From NCBI RefSeq assembly GCF_001650195.1, contig NZ_LXYR01000009.1, positions 1 to 64,000 of the forward strand: DNA of 64,000 nucleotides, written 5' to 3'. Below the pieces are notes generated by a model, which ran no database searches, was not told the DNA's origin, and saw only the letters and a program-made list of their open reading frames with translations. Shown here piece by piece: positions 16,193 to 24,217 of the stretch. The DNA comes from Phormidesmis priestleyi BC1401. Its GTDB lineage: Bacteria > Cyanobacteriota > Cyanobacteriia > Leptolyngbyales > Leptolyngbyaceae. Within the stretch, counting starts at the first letter, position 1. The number at the start of each line of letters is the position of its first letter. A program made the position numbers and the translations under genes.

Positions 16193-17191
16193 GTGATTGA
16201 ACGAATTTTACGGCGACTGAGAGGCGACACTTTAAAGCTGCTGGTCGTAGCAGGAATCTGGCTATTGATTTGGGGAACGGTTGCCCCAATCGGCACATTG
16301 GTTTGGTGGCTGAGTCAAAGTGCAGAAAGTCTAGGTTTGAAAAAACAGGAGCCAAGACGACTGCAAGCCAGCAATCCGGCGACTGCAAAATCAGCGAAAC
16401 GGACGATCGACTGCTACATCGTCTACTTGCCTGGAGTGGGCGACTTTTCGGCGAACCAGTTGACTGCGGGCGAAGAGTTCTTCTTAAATCGGTTAGAACA
16501 ACTTCACCCTAACTGTGCGACGGTTCGCGATGTATTTCCTTATTCAGTTGCCAACAAAGATTTAGGCGGAGAACGGTTTCTAGCCCCTCTGTGGAAGGCG
16601 GCTGAGAAAGCAGACGGCTGGTTTAAGACTGCAAATGTCTTGATTAAAATTCGGAATCTTTGGCGATTTGCGATCGCTGCTGACGATCGCTATGGGGTCG
16701 TTTATGGGCGAGGAATCGCTGCAGCAGTGGTCGATCGCATGAATGCCGTTCATCCAATTCCACAGTCTCCTGAACAGCCCATTAATTTGATTTTGCTGGG
16801 CACCAGTGGCGGCGTGCAGGTGGCGTTAGGAGCGGTTCCTTATCTTCACGATCGTCTGCCAGCTAAGATCACAGTGGTGTCAGCCGGGGGCGCATTCGAT
16901 GGAGAAGCAGGCTTTAACACGGTCGAACAGGTCTATCACCTCAAAGGTCAACGTGACTGGGTTGAAGGCATTCCTCGCATCGTATTTTCCTCTCGGTGGA
17001 GTTGGACGATTGGCTCTCCATTTAACCAGGCAAAACAGCAGGGACGCTTTCACTTTTTAGAGAGTGGTAATCACACGCATGATGGCGATCAAGGCTATTT
17101 TGGGCAAGCGATCGTCGATGGCACAAAAATAACCTACGCAGAGCTAACTCTGCAACACGTCAATCAGCTACCAATCTGGTCAATCAAATAA
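16193..17191 (+). CDS. Conserved protein with N-terminal membrane anchor and alpha/beta-hydrolase-like motif
   Basis: 332 residues from GTG 16193. One hydrophobic helix, LLVVAGIWLLIWGTVAPIGTL (about 16-36), anchors the protein. The soluble part begins with CYIVYLPGVGDFSANQL and contains ILLGTSGGVQVALGAVPYL, where GTSGG stands in place of the usual GxSxG nucleophile elbow, so Ser would be the nucleophile. A histidine-rich ESGNHTHDGDQGY near the C terminus could supply the catalytic His. The overall fold call is an inference. A divergent neighbour lies 77 bases upstream. Substrate unknown. Confidence 0.7.
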   Translation: MIERILRRLRGDTLKLLVVAGIWLLIWGTVAPIGTLVWWLSQSAESLGLKKQEPRRLQASNPATAKSAKRTIDCYIVYLPGVGDFSANQLTAGEEFFLNRLEQLHPNCATVRDVFPYSVANKDLGGERFLAPLWKAAEKADGWFKTANVLIKIRNLWRFAIAADDRYGVVYGRGIAAAVVDRMNAVHPIPQSPEQPINLILLGTSGGVQVALGAVPYLHDRLPAKITVVSAGGAFDGEAGFNTVEQVYHLKGQRDWVEGIPRIVFSSRWSWTIGSPFNQAKQQGRFHFLESGNHTHDGDQGYFGQAIVDGTKITYAELTLQHVNQLPIWSIK

Positions 17192-17204
17192 TCAAGTCAA
17201 TGAC

Positions 17205-17642
17205 TTAAGATTTTGTGAGTTTTGTCACTCGATCTACTCCGGGCTGTCGCTCTGGGTGCCGCGTATACCAATAAGCCCAAGCGATTAACACAGCTTGAAA
17301 TGGAAGCCTTACCCAATACAAAATTGGCTGGTGAGGGATGCCCTCGATCGCAATCTGATTAACTGCCATGTTAATGTTAGCGGGGAACACTGCAAGGAAT
17401 AGTGCAATCAATCCCCAAGCAGCCGCGACACTCACAACTGGAATCAGTAAACCAATGCCGCCAAGAATTTCAAAAAAACCACTAATATACACGAGTGCTA
17501 ATGGGTTAGGAAGCTGCGGCGGCACAATGCGAACAAATGGAATAGGAGTCAGAAAGTGAGTGGTTCCTACCACAATTATTGACACTGAGAGAATCACTCG
17601 TAAAATCTCTTTTCGTCGATTTGTGGAAATGCTTAAAGACAT
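17205..17642 (-). CDS. DoxX-like family membrane protein
   Basis: 145 residues with four membrane helices (about 12-30, 48-68, 72-92 and 108-126). The VISGFFEILGGIGLLIPVV-type segment, read here as YISGFFEILGGIGLLIP, and the helix LIALFLAVFPANINMAVNQ are characteristic of DoxX-like small membrane proteins. Members are associated with quinone-linked redox or sulphur metabolism in a few organisms, but most have no known role. It converges with the alpha/beta hydrolase-like gene, 13 bases apart. Confidence 0.8.
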   Translation of the reverse strand: MSLSISTNRRKEILRVILSVSIIVVGTTHFLTPIPFVRIVPPQLPNPLALVYISGFFEILGGIGLLIPVVSVAAAWGLIALFLAVFPANINMAVNQIAIEGIPHQPILYWVRLPFQAVLIAWAYWYTRHPERQPGVDRVTKLTKS

Positions 17643-17829
17643 AGCTTATTAAGAGGTAAATATTTACCCGTAGTTTAGCGACAGACAAAGAAAACTTCAT
17701 CTAGCCGACGGAGGGTTATTAAAACAAAAATCCTCTCTCTCGGTGTCAGCTAAAAGGCTCACCCTCAGGATAGAGGTGCTTATTATCACCTCGCTTTACT
17801 ATCACCATAAGATTTAAATTCTATCGATC

Positions 17830-19041
17830 GTGAAAGTAGTCAATAGCGCTCAACCTCTATTAAAGACTTGTTCTCATCCTGCATCTATTCCTGAGTTGTT
17901 CACTCGAACGACTCATATCGCTGATGATGCTTTTTTAAACGCTGCCAATCTCGATCGCGTAGGCGCGTTTCCTCATCAAGAGTTTGAGCAAATTGCAAAA
18001 GCGGGGTTGTTGTCAGCCCCTCTCGATCGCCGATTGGGCGGACTCGGTTTAGGCATTGAGGCGGCTGTAACCCGCGATCTGCTGCACATTCTCAAGCAAT
18101 TTGGGCATGGCAATCTAGCCGTCGGGCGCATCTATGAGGGGCATGTCAACGCCCTACAGCTCATTCAAACCTTCGGGACTCAGGCTCAGATAGAAGCCTA
18201 TGCCAAAGATGTCCGCGATCGGCACAAAATCTTTGGAGTTTGGAACGCTGAATCCGCCGATGGAGTCAAGCTGATTCCTCTTGAAACGGGTCGCTATCGG
18301 CTGGAAGGCTGCAAAACTTTTGCATCAGGATGCGGGTACGTCGATCGTCCGTTTGTTAACGGCTCGTTGCCCGACGGACGTTGGCAAATGTGTATCGTGC
18401 CGATGGATCAAGTCGCAACCGTCAGCGATCCGTCTTGGTGGCAGCCATCAGGAATGCGGGCAACCGCTAGTTATAAAGTCGATTTTAGCGGAGTCGAACT
18501 CGATGCCAGTGCTTTAATCGGGCAACCCAATGACTACTATCGTCAACCTTGGCTGTCTGTCGGGGTGATTCGCTTTGCGGCGGTGCAGCTTGGAGGAGCC
18601 GAAGCGCTATTTGACGAAACTCGAAAATTTTTGCAGAGTTTGGGGCGCACCCAAGACCCTTACCAAGAAGAACGATTGGGGAAAATGGCGATCGCCCTAG
18701 AAAGTGGCAATCTTTGGCTCAAGGGTGCCGCAGAATTCATCGCCGCCTACTCGCCCATTTTTGCGGGATCTCCGATCGTGCCACACCCGCAAGCCGAGCA
18801 ACTGGTTGCATACGCCAATATGGTGCGATCGGAGATTGAGAAAATCTGCATGGAGGTGATCCAAGCCTGTGAGCGCTCAGTCGGAACACGGGGATTACTG
18901 CCCCCAACCCCGATCGAGCGCATTATTCGAGATCTCACCTTATACTTGCGTCAACCTGCCTTTGATGCCGCTCTTGCCAATGTTGGACAGTATGTGTTGA
19001 CTCACCCAACTGCTGCTAAAAGTCTGTGGTCTCATGGATAA
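17830..19041 (+). CDS. Acyl-CoA dehydrogenase family protein (first gene of a four-gene cassette)
   Basis: 403 residues with the acyl-CoA dehydrogenase fold: a helical N-terminal domain (IADDAFLNAANLDRVGAFPH and LLSAPLDRRLGGLGLG, about 32-80), a beta domain with GVWNAESADGVKLI and GCKTFASGCGYVDR (about 140-180), and a C-terminal helical bundle. FAD would bind between the last two. I cannot identify the catalytic glutamate with confidence, so a dehydrogenase, a nitroalkane-oxidase-like or a monooxygenase-like activity is possible. It starts at GTG and its stop overlaps the next gene by 8 bases, a clear operon with the PIG-L, NodS-like and glycosyltransferase genes. A small hairpin, GAGGTG...CACCTC, lies at 17774-17793 upstream. 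Confidence 0.85.
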   Translation: MKVVNSAQPLLKTCSHPASIPELFTRTTHIADDAFLNAANLDRVGAFPHQEFEQIAKAGLLSAPLDRRLGGLGLGIEAAVTRDLLHILKQFGHGNLAVGRIYEGHVNALQLIQTFGTQAQIEAYAKDVRDRHKIFGVWNAESADGVKLIPLETGRYRLEGCKTFASGCGYVDRPFVNGSLPDGRWQMCIVPMDQVATVSDPSWWQPSGMRATASYKVDFSGVELDASALIGQPNDYYRQPWLSVGVIRFAAVQLGGAEALFDETRKFLQSLGRTQDPYQEERLGKMAIALESGNLWLKGAAEFIAAYSPIFAGSPIVPHPQAEQLVAYANMVRSEIEKICMEVIQACERSVGTRGLLPPTPIERIIRDLTLYLRQPAFDAALANVGQYVLTHPTAAKSLWSHG

Positions 19042-19780
19042 AGGGTCGGTGCATGAATCACTCTTTACAAATCCAACGAAACTGCCGTTTCGATCGTTCA
19101 CGTCACACGACCCAGTTTTAGTCGTCGCGCCCCATCCTGATAATGAAACGCTGGGCTGTGGAGGTGCGATCGCGCTACTGCGTTCACGTCGCTGTCAGGT
19201 GTCGGTGTTGGTGATCAGTGATGGCACGATGTCGCATCCTCGATCGCGCAAATATCCTCCTTCAGTTTTGCAGCAGTTGCGTCAGAAAGAAACGCTAGAC
19301 GCGCTGAAGATACTCGGAGTCGATCCTACAACTGTGACGTTTTTGCGACTGCCTGACGGGACAATTTCGACCTTGGCAACCTTGGAGGAAAATCAGTCGG
19401 CGTGTGGTGCTTATTTGAAGGAGATATTGCCCAAAACGATCTTTCTTCCGTGGCGTTCTGATCCGCACCCTGATCATCAAGCCACTTGGCAGCTCATTCA
19501 CGCAGCCATTGCTTATTTGCCATTTACTCCTCGGCTAATTGAGTATCCCATTTGGGATTGGGACTTAGATCAGCGCGGCGATTCTCCCAATACTGATCGG
19601 ATTGTGGGGTGGCGACTTGATATTGAGTCCGTGCTGTCGCTCAAAAAACAGGCGATCGCCGCCTATCGATCGCAGACCACTGATTTGATTGATGACGATC
19701 CCAACGGCTTTCGATTAACGCCTGAGATGTTGGAAAATTTTGTGCGCCCCTGGGAAGTCTATTTTGAGGAAATTCAGTGA
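19034..19780 (+). CDS. PIG-L (LmbE-like) family deacetylase
   Basis: 248 residues. PIG-L enzymes are zinc-dependent and remove N-acetyl groups from GlcNAc-containing substrates (GlcNAc-PI, mycothiol and bacillithiol precursors). The first motif reads APHPDNETLGCGGA, with H34, D36 and N37. In MshB the residue at the N37 position is an Asp that binds zinc, so N37 is an unusual substitution; the catalytic Asp (D36) is kept. The second motif is FLPWRSDPHPDHQATW, with the expected His. It overlaps the preceding acyl-CoA dehydrogenase gene by 8 bases and the following methyltransferase gene by 4 bases, so the three are translationally coupled. Cytoplasmic. The acetylated substrate is not known. Confidence 0.9.
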   Translation: MDKGSVHESLFTNPTKLPFRSFTSHDPVLVVAPHPDNETLGCGGAIALLRSRRCQVSVLVISDGTMSHPRSRKYPPSVLQQLRQKETLDALKILGVDPTTVTFLRLPDGTISTLATLEENQSACGAYLKEILPKTIFLPWRSDPHPDHQATWQLIHAAIAYLPFTPRLIEYPIWDWDLDQRGDSPNTDRIVGWRLDIESVLSLKKQAIAAYRSQTTDLIDDDPNGFRLTPEMLENFVRPWEVYFEEIQ

Positions 19781-20397
19781 ATCCAAATCAGCCAAATTCT
19801 CTGCCGCCGAGCTATTTTGACGACCTTTACCGAGCCGACCCTGACCCCTGGAGATTCGAGACGAGCGACTATGAAGCGAGTAAATATGCGGCAACGATCG
19901 CGGCGTTTCCCAAACCTCGATATCAGTCAGCGTTAGAAATCGGTGGCTCGATCGGAGTCTTGACTGAGAAATTAGCCGATCGCTGTGATTTGCTGTGGTC
20001 GATCGACGTGTCTCAACTGGCACAAGATCAGGCAATTCAGCGCTGTCAGCATCTCTCTCAGGTTCACTTTCAAATTATGCGAGTGCCAGAGCAGTTTCCC
20101 GATCAAACGTTTGACTTAATTCTCGTGTCAGAAGTCGGCTATTACTGGAGTTGGGACGATTTACGATCATCACAGCAACAGATCCTAAATCAGCTAGAAC
20201 CAGGCGGACATCTGCTCTTAGTGCACTGGACTCTTTACGCAAAAGACTATCCCTTAAGCGGCGATGAAGTGCACGATGCGTTTCTTGAGCTGTCACCCAC
20301 CCATCTTCGACATTTAGACGGGCGACGCGAAGAGCAATATCGTCTCGATTTGTTTGAAAGAACAACACCGCGACTTAGACCCAGATCAACCCAATAA
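19777..20397 (+). CDS. NodS-like SAM-dependent methyltransferase
   Basis: 206 residues of a class I methyltransferase. The N terminus, SYFDDLYRADPDPWRFETSD (about 9-28), followed by YEASKYAATIAAFP, is typical of the nodulation protein S family. The SAM-binding motif I is ALEIGGSIGVLTEKLA (about 51-66), and motif IV is FDLILVSEVGYYW. NodS N-methylates the deacetylated end of chitin oligosaccharides in rhizobial Nod factor synthesis; proteins of this family outside rhizobia have largely unknown substrates. GTG start overlapping the deacetylase stop (GTGA). The order deacetylase then N-methyltransferase matches the chemistry, since the amine must be free before methylation. Confidence 0.9.
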   Translation: MNPNQPNSLPPSYFDDLYRADPDPWRFETSDYEASKYAATIAAFPKPRYQSALEIGGSIGVLTEKLADRCDLLWSIDVSQLAQDQAIQRCQHLSQVHFQIMRVPEQFPDQTFDLILVSEVGYYWSWDDLRSSQQQILNQLEPGGHLLLVHWTLYAKDYPLSGDEVHDAFLELSPTHLRHLDGRREEQYRLDLFERTTPRLRPRSTQ

Positions 20398-20521
20398 TCT
20401 CTCACAAGACAGATTTCAAGCGAGAAGTGAAACCTACACAATTGTCTCTAACCAGAGTGATCAAATTTCAAAGTTTTAATGAACACAGACCACCCGTTTT
20501 TTAGGAGATGGAGCAGCGATC

Positions 20522-21751
20522 GTGACGCAGAGTAACCACTCGCAGACTGTTGCTAGTCAATCGGTTTCGGCATCAAAAGAGTTTTCTCAGCCCCTTGTTC
20601 AGGTTCCGATTTCTCTCGGCTGCGAGGCTTGTGTCATTGTTCCCATTCGCAATGAAGCTGCAACGCTAGAGGCAACGCTAACGGCATTCACAAATCAACT
20701 CGACTTAAACGCTAAACCTTTAGACCTCGATCGCTACGAGATTATTCTATTAGCCAATAACTGTAGTGATGGCTCGGTGACGACCGCCCGTCAGTTTGCC
20801 CAGCGTTATCCTCGCTTAACTCTGCACATTGTCGAAAAAACGCTGCCACCTTCCGAAGCGTATATTGGTCGAGTTCGGCAAATGTTGATGAATGAGGCTC
20901 ATCGTCGTCTGAATGATCTAGGGCACAAACGTAGCGTAATTGCCTCCACAGACGGAGATTCTCAGGTTAGCCCCACTTGGATTGCAGCCGTCTTACACGA
21001 AATTGCGAACGGTGCCGATGCAGTAGGCGGACGAATTGTGCTTGACCCATCAGGCTTGGCTCGGTTGCATCCTCACGCTAGAGCCTGTCATTTGCGAGAA
21101 GTCGGCTATCGATCGCTGATCGCAGAGTTAGAAAGCTATCTCGACCCTGACCCCTGCGACCCCTTTCCGCGTCACTATCAGCACTATGGGGCAAGTCTGG
21201 CAGTCACTGCAGAAATGTATGCTCAAGCGGGAGGACTGCCGCTCGTGCGATCGCCCGAAGATGTGGCGCTTTATCGAGCGTTGCTGCGGGTGAATGCTCG
21301 ATTTCGTCATAGCCCGATCGTGCGAGTGGTGACATCGGCACGACAAACCGGACGCACTCAAATCGGACTCGCAAATCAACTAAATGAGTGGACAACAATG
21401 GGACAACAGCCGTTTTTAGTCGAATCAGCCGGGGCGATCGCAACCCGTTTACGTGCCCGTCAACAACTTAGAACACTTTGGCTACAAATTCTTAACGGCT
21501 ATCAGCCAGTATTAGTAAACGTTGAACCGATTGCTGCCGAATTAGGGATTTCAATACGCTGGTTAATGCAAGAAATATCGCAGCCACAAACCTTTGGATT
21601 GCTATTTGAACGAGTTGAGCAACGCCAGCAAGAAGAAAAAATCTGGGCAGAAAAATGGGCACTCGTAGATATTAGACATGCAATTCAAGACCTGCGATCG
21701 TGCTTAAAAAGATTCAGGTCAGAAGAGTCTAGGGTTCTAATTTCAGCCTGA
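20522..21751 (+). CDS. Glycosyltransferase family 2
   Basis: 409 residues. The GT-A domain starts at ACVIVPIRNEAATLEATLTA (about 36-55), continues with YEIILLANNCSDGS, and has the metal-binding DxD as ASTDGDSQ (about 142-149). The acceptor region includes DAVGGRIVLDPSG and a later SPEDVALYRALLRVNARF stretch. It has no membrane helix, so it is not a synthase-exporter like NodC or cellulose synthase. GTG start with GGAG 8 bases upstream. The gene lies 124 bases after the methyltransferase gene and before a long perfect palindrome that can end transcription. Donor and acceptor unknown; together with its neighbours it suggests a modified amino-sugar product. Confidence 0.9.
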   Translation: MTQSNHSQTVASQSVSASKEFSQPLVQVPISLGCEACVIVPIRNEAATLEATLTAFTNQLDLNAKPLDLDRYEIILLANNCSDGSVTTARQFAQRYPRLTLHIVEKTLPPSEAYIGRVRQMLMNEAHRRLNDLGHKRSVIASTDGDSQVSPTWIAAVLHEIANGADAVGGRIVLDPSGLARLHPHARACHLREVGYRSLIAELESYLDPDPCDPFPRHYQHYGASLAVTAEMYAQAGGLPLVRSPEDVALYRALLRVNARFRHSPIVRVVTSARQTGRTQIGLANQLNEWTTMGQQPFLVESAGAIATRLRARQQLRTLWLQILNGYQPVLVNVEPIAAELGISIRWLMQEISQPQTFGLLFERVEQRQQEEKIWAEKWALVDIRHAIQDLRSCLKRFRSEESRVLISA

Positions 21752-21761
21752 CTTCTAGACT

Positions 21762-21921
21762 AGACCTCCTGCACGAATCCTTCGCCCTCACCCTAAGGAG
21801 AGGGAACAAGAGGTTCTATAGCAATCCTTAATCAGTTGTAACCTCGGTCTGCCCTCCTCACGAAGTGGGGCTTGCCCCACTTCGTGAGGAGGGCTGTCTG
21901 GATTCACGCAGGAGGTCTACT
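21762..21921. repeat. MITE-like element with AGACCTCCTGC terminal repeats, nested repeats inside
   Basis: The left end, CTAGACCTCCTGC...GAATCC (about 21762-21780), and the right end, GGATTC...GCAGGAGGTCTAC (about 21902-21921), are inverted repeats with a few mismatches. The interior carries a CCCTCACCCTAAGGAGAGGG piece, then TATAGCAATCCTTAATCAGT from 21817, which recurs at 55798, and then the perfect 44-nt palindrome at 21851-21894. It looks like elements inserted within elements. Confidence 0.75.
21851..21894. terminator. Perfect 44-nt palindrome, probable bidirectional terminator
   Basis: Two 21-nt arms (GCCCTCCTCACGAAGTGGGG...) flank TT. It lies between the convergent glycosyltransferase and exonuclease genes. 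No T-run follows, so Rho-independent termination is not certain; it may just be the stem of the surrounding repeat. Confidence 0.6.
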
Positions 21922-21928
21922 CTATCGT

Positions 21929-22435
21929 TTAAGAACTAGCAGCGATCACAATTCGAGCGCAGGCTTCTGCATCTGAAAGCGCGTGGTGATGCAACAAATC
22001 AATGTCGAGGTGTTGACACACATCAGGGAGTTTAGTGGGATAGATTCTCCAAGTTTGACGAGCAAGCTGCACGGTGCAAACAAACGGTTGAGATGGGTGA
22101 GGAATGCTATAGGCATCGCAACAGGCATAAAGCACTCCTCGATCGAAACTGGCATTATGAGCCGCAATAAATTCAACCCCTTGAAGTAAAGGTGTCAGCG
22201 TCTCCCACAGCTCACCAAAGGTCGGCTGATCTTCGACATCGCGCCAATGAATGCCGTGAACATAAGAAAACCGAAAAGATCGGCGAGGCGGACGAATCAA
22301 CGCATGAACTCGCTGCACAATCTGATTATCTTCGACGCGAATTAGCCCGATCGAGCAAGCGCTGTCTCTCCCATGATCTGCCGTCTCAAAATCTAATGCC
22401 ACAAACGATTTTATTTGCTGCCCAACACGCGCCAT
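21929..22435 (-). CDS. DnaQ-like 3'-5' exonuclease (DEDDh)
   Basis: 168 residues. Exo I is FVALDFETADHGRDSACSIG with the Asp/Glu pair (about 11-30), Exo II is HNASFDRGVL, and Exo III is HHALSDAEACARI with His and Asp, so all five DEDDh residues are present. It matches stand-alone epsilon-like exonucleases, which trim single-stranded DNA or RNA; whether it proofreads with DNA polymerase III cannot be told. The same motif set occurs in oligoribonucleases, but the length and PTFGELWETLTPLL segment fit the epsilon-like group. Monocistronic, convergent with the cassette. Confidence 0.9.
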   Translation of the reverse strand: MARVGQQIKSFVALDFETADHGRDSACSIGLIRVEDNQIVQRVHALIRPPRRSFRFSYVHGIHWRDVEDQPTFGELWETLTPLLQGVEFIAAHNASFDRGVLYACCDAYSIPHPSQPFVCTVQLARQTWRIYPTKLPDVCQHLDIDLLHHHALSDAEACARIVIAASS

Positions 22436-22818
22436 ACGATAAAAAACGTAAACGACAAATAGCTAAATACGATGATCCACTCTAACCAACTAGCTGACAG
22501 GGTTGCAAAAGTCTCATTCATCCGCAAGTCCTCTCTAACTCATCAATCGACCTTACTTTACTTGTTCAGAGCAACTTTCAGCAAAAGGTATGTTGACAAA
22601 TAGACATTGAGTTCAACGAAAATCGACTTTTTAAGGTATAATCAGCAACATATAGATTAACAAAGTGGGATACCGAGTGCCGAGTTCTTTAAGTGCTAAA
22701 AGAAATTAACCGCTCTCTGACAAGGCTCAGAAGAAGAAGCTAGCCCATTACATACACTCCCAGCAGAAGTTTTAGAGGCAACTGCCTGGGTCAATTCACT
22801 ACAAAGGTTGAGTTTCCA
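22436..22818. other. 383-bp divergent gap with a promoter and a long leader
   Basis: It holds a good -10 box at 22637-22642, about 180 bases before the TTG-start small gene, leaving a 5' leader of roughly 170 bases with no other open frame of note. The leader could be regulatory; no known riboswitch pattern was seen. Confidence 0.5.
22612..22642 (+). promoter_or_regulatory. Sigma-70-type promoter
   Basis: TATAAT at 22637-22642 is a consensus -10. TTCAAC at 22612-22617 is a weak -35 with 19-base spacing. It points toward the 75-residue protein gene at 22819. Confidence 0.5.
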
Positions 22819-23046
22819 TTGAAAATTCAAGCAGTCAATATAGAGTCTGGCGATCGCATCATTGCTTATTGCAACAACAAGATGCAGATTTGTACCGTGA
22901 AACGTGTCATCGATCCAGATTTGAACAATATTACTCTATCTGTTTTTACCTCTGAGAGTTCCCGAAATTCACTGTCTCGTGTGTTGCGGTTTCAGCGCGA
23001 TGCTTTGGTTGAACTGCACACCAAAGTAACCCCAGCGGATATGTGA
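22819..23046 (+). CDS. Small conserved hypothetical protein, TTG start
   Basis: 75 residues, MKIQAVNIESGDRIIAYCNN at the start, then CTVKRVIDPDLNNITLSVFT. The pattern of alternating hydrophobic residues suggests a small beta-barrel. Start TTG at 22819; no alternative ATG fits the first strand. It has its own promoter and a leader of about 170 bases. The basic segment SRNSLSRVLRFQRDALVEL near the C terminus might contact nucleic acid, but that is a guess. Function unknown; I expect relatives only in cyanobacteria. Confidence 0.65.
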   Translation: MKIQAVNIESGDRIIAYCNNKMQICTVKRVIDPDLNNITLSVFTSESSRNSLSRVLRFQRDALVELHTKVTPADM

Positions 23047-23137
23047 ACACCGGCTTGAGGTGCCCATAGCCTTAGGCGGTTTTACGCTCTTCAAGACTTG
23101 TGTTTAGCAAATTCTAAAGATGTCTGTCGCCCTTAAT

Positions 23138-24187
23138 TCACACGAGATGCATCAGGGTTTCAACCAATTGTTGATTTTGTTCATCGGTGCCGATCGTGAT
23201 CCGCAATTTGTCTGACAAACCCGATCGGTTAAAATAGCGCACTAAAATTCCCTTTTCTTTCAGTGCGAGATAACGCTGCTCTGCATTTCCCGTAGGAGGC
23301 TGTGTGAGCAGAAAGTTAGCTTGAGACTCCCACAGCCCAAAGCCAAGATTTTTGAGAGCAGAAAACAGGGTTGAACGAGATGATTTAACTCGTTCTGCAC
23401 ATCTGTTTTTATAGGACTGATCTCGCATCGCAGCCGCTCCGATCGCGCACGCGATCGCGTCAATATTATAGCTATCTTTTACCTTAAACAATCCACTCAA
23501 CAGAGTCGGATTTGCAATGCCAAAACCGAGCCGTAACCCTGCTAGAGAATATCCTTTCGATAATGTGCGAGTGATAATTACGTTGTTGAATTCTTTCACG
23601 AGTGGTAACGCTGTCTGATCAGCAAAGTCAACGTATGCTTCATCAATGACTAATACGCCTGATAATCGAGCGGCTAATTCTCGAAGATTAGCGATCGAGA
23701 CACTATGACCTGAAGGACTATTCGGTGTAGCAATCAGAGTGACGGCACCATCTGCCGCAACGAGTTCCTCGATCGGTAACGCATAATCATCGCCATAAGG
23801 CACTTCGACGGGTTCAGCAACCTGCACCTCGGTTAACGTCTGATACAACACATACGTTGGAGTGGGGTAAACGACTTTACGCCCCAGTTCTGCACAGGTG
23901 CGAATGATCACATTTAATAAGTCATCGCTGCCGTTGCCAACAATCATCCAATCTGCTGGAACCCCTAACGCATCGCTTGCCGCTTGACGAAACTCATTCG
24001 CAAATGGATCTGGATAGCGTCGCAGCCACTCACTGTCTAAAGTCCGCAGCACCTCCATCGCGGCAGGAGATGGAGGATAAGGATTTTCGTTGGTGTTGAG
24101 CTTAATGATGGGTGTTCCTGGCTTGGGCTGCTCACCGGGAACGTAGCCCGCGATCGCATCAACGCTAGGACGAAAGTAAGAGGTCAT
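23138..24187 (-). CDS. hisC: Histidinol-phosphate aminotransferase
   Basis: A PLP-dependent class I/II aminotransferase of 349 residues that converts imidazole-acetol phosphate to histidinol phosphate in histidine synthesis. Visible are KLNTNENPYPPSPAAMEVLR (about 30-49), the phosphate/PLP region VGNGSDDLLNVII, the VIDEAYVDFAD strand with the PLP-contacting Asp and Tyr, and the Schiff-base lysine in TRTLSKGYSLAGLRLGFG. A C-terminal FLRI-type arginine is in KLRITIGT. It is the third gene of a minus-strand operon after the dehydrogenase (25158-26051) and the esterase (24218-25153), 30 bases downstream of the latter. Confidence 0.93.
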   Translation of the reverse strand: MTSYFRPSVDAIAGYVPGEQPKPGTPIIKLNTNENPYPPSPAAMEVLRTLDSEWLRRYPDPFANEFRQAASDALGVPADWMIVGNGSDDLLNVIIRTCAELGRKVVYPTPTYVLYQTLTEVQVAEPVEVPYGDDYALPIEELVAADGAVTLIATPNSPSGHSVSIANLRELAARLSGVLVIDEAYVDFADQTALPLVKEFNNVIITRTLSKGYSLAGLRLGFGIANPTLLSGLFKVKDSYNIDAIACAIGAAAMRDQSYKNRCAERVKSSRSTLFSALKNLGFGLWESQANFLLTQPPTGNAEQRYLALKEKGILVRYFNRSGLSDKLRITIGTDEQNQQLVETLMHLV

Positions 24188-24217
24188 GACGGGTTCAATC
24201 TGGTGGAGTAAGACCCT

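Noticed and set aside
16193-17191. Lipase or esterase call with a named substrate
   Set aside because: The GTSGG elbow and His region are suggestive but the fold is not certain.
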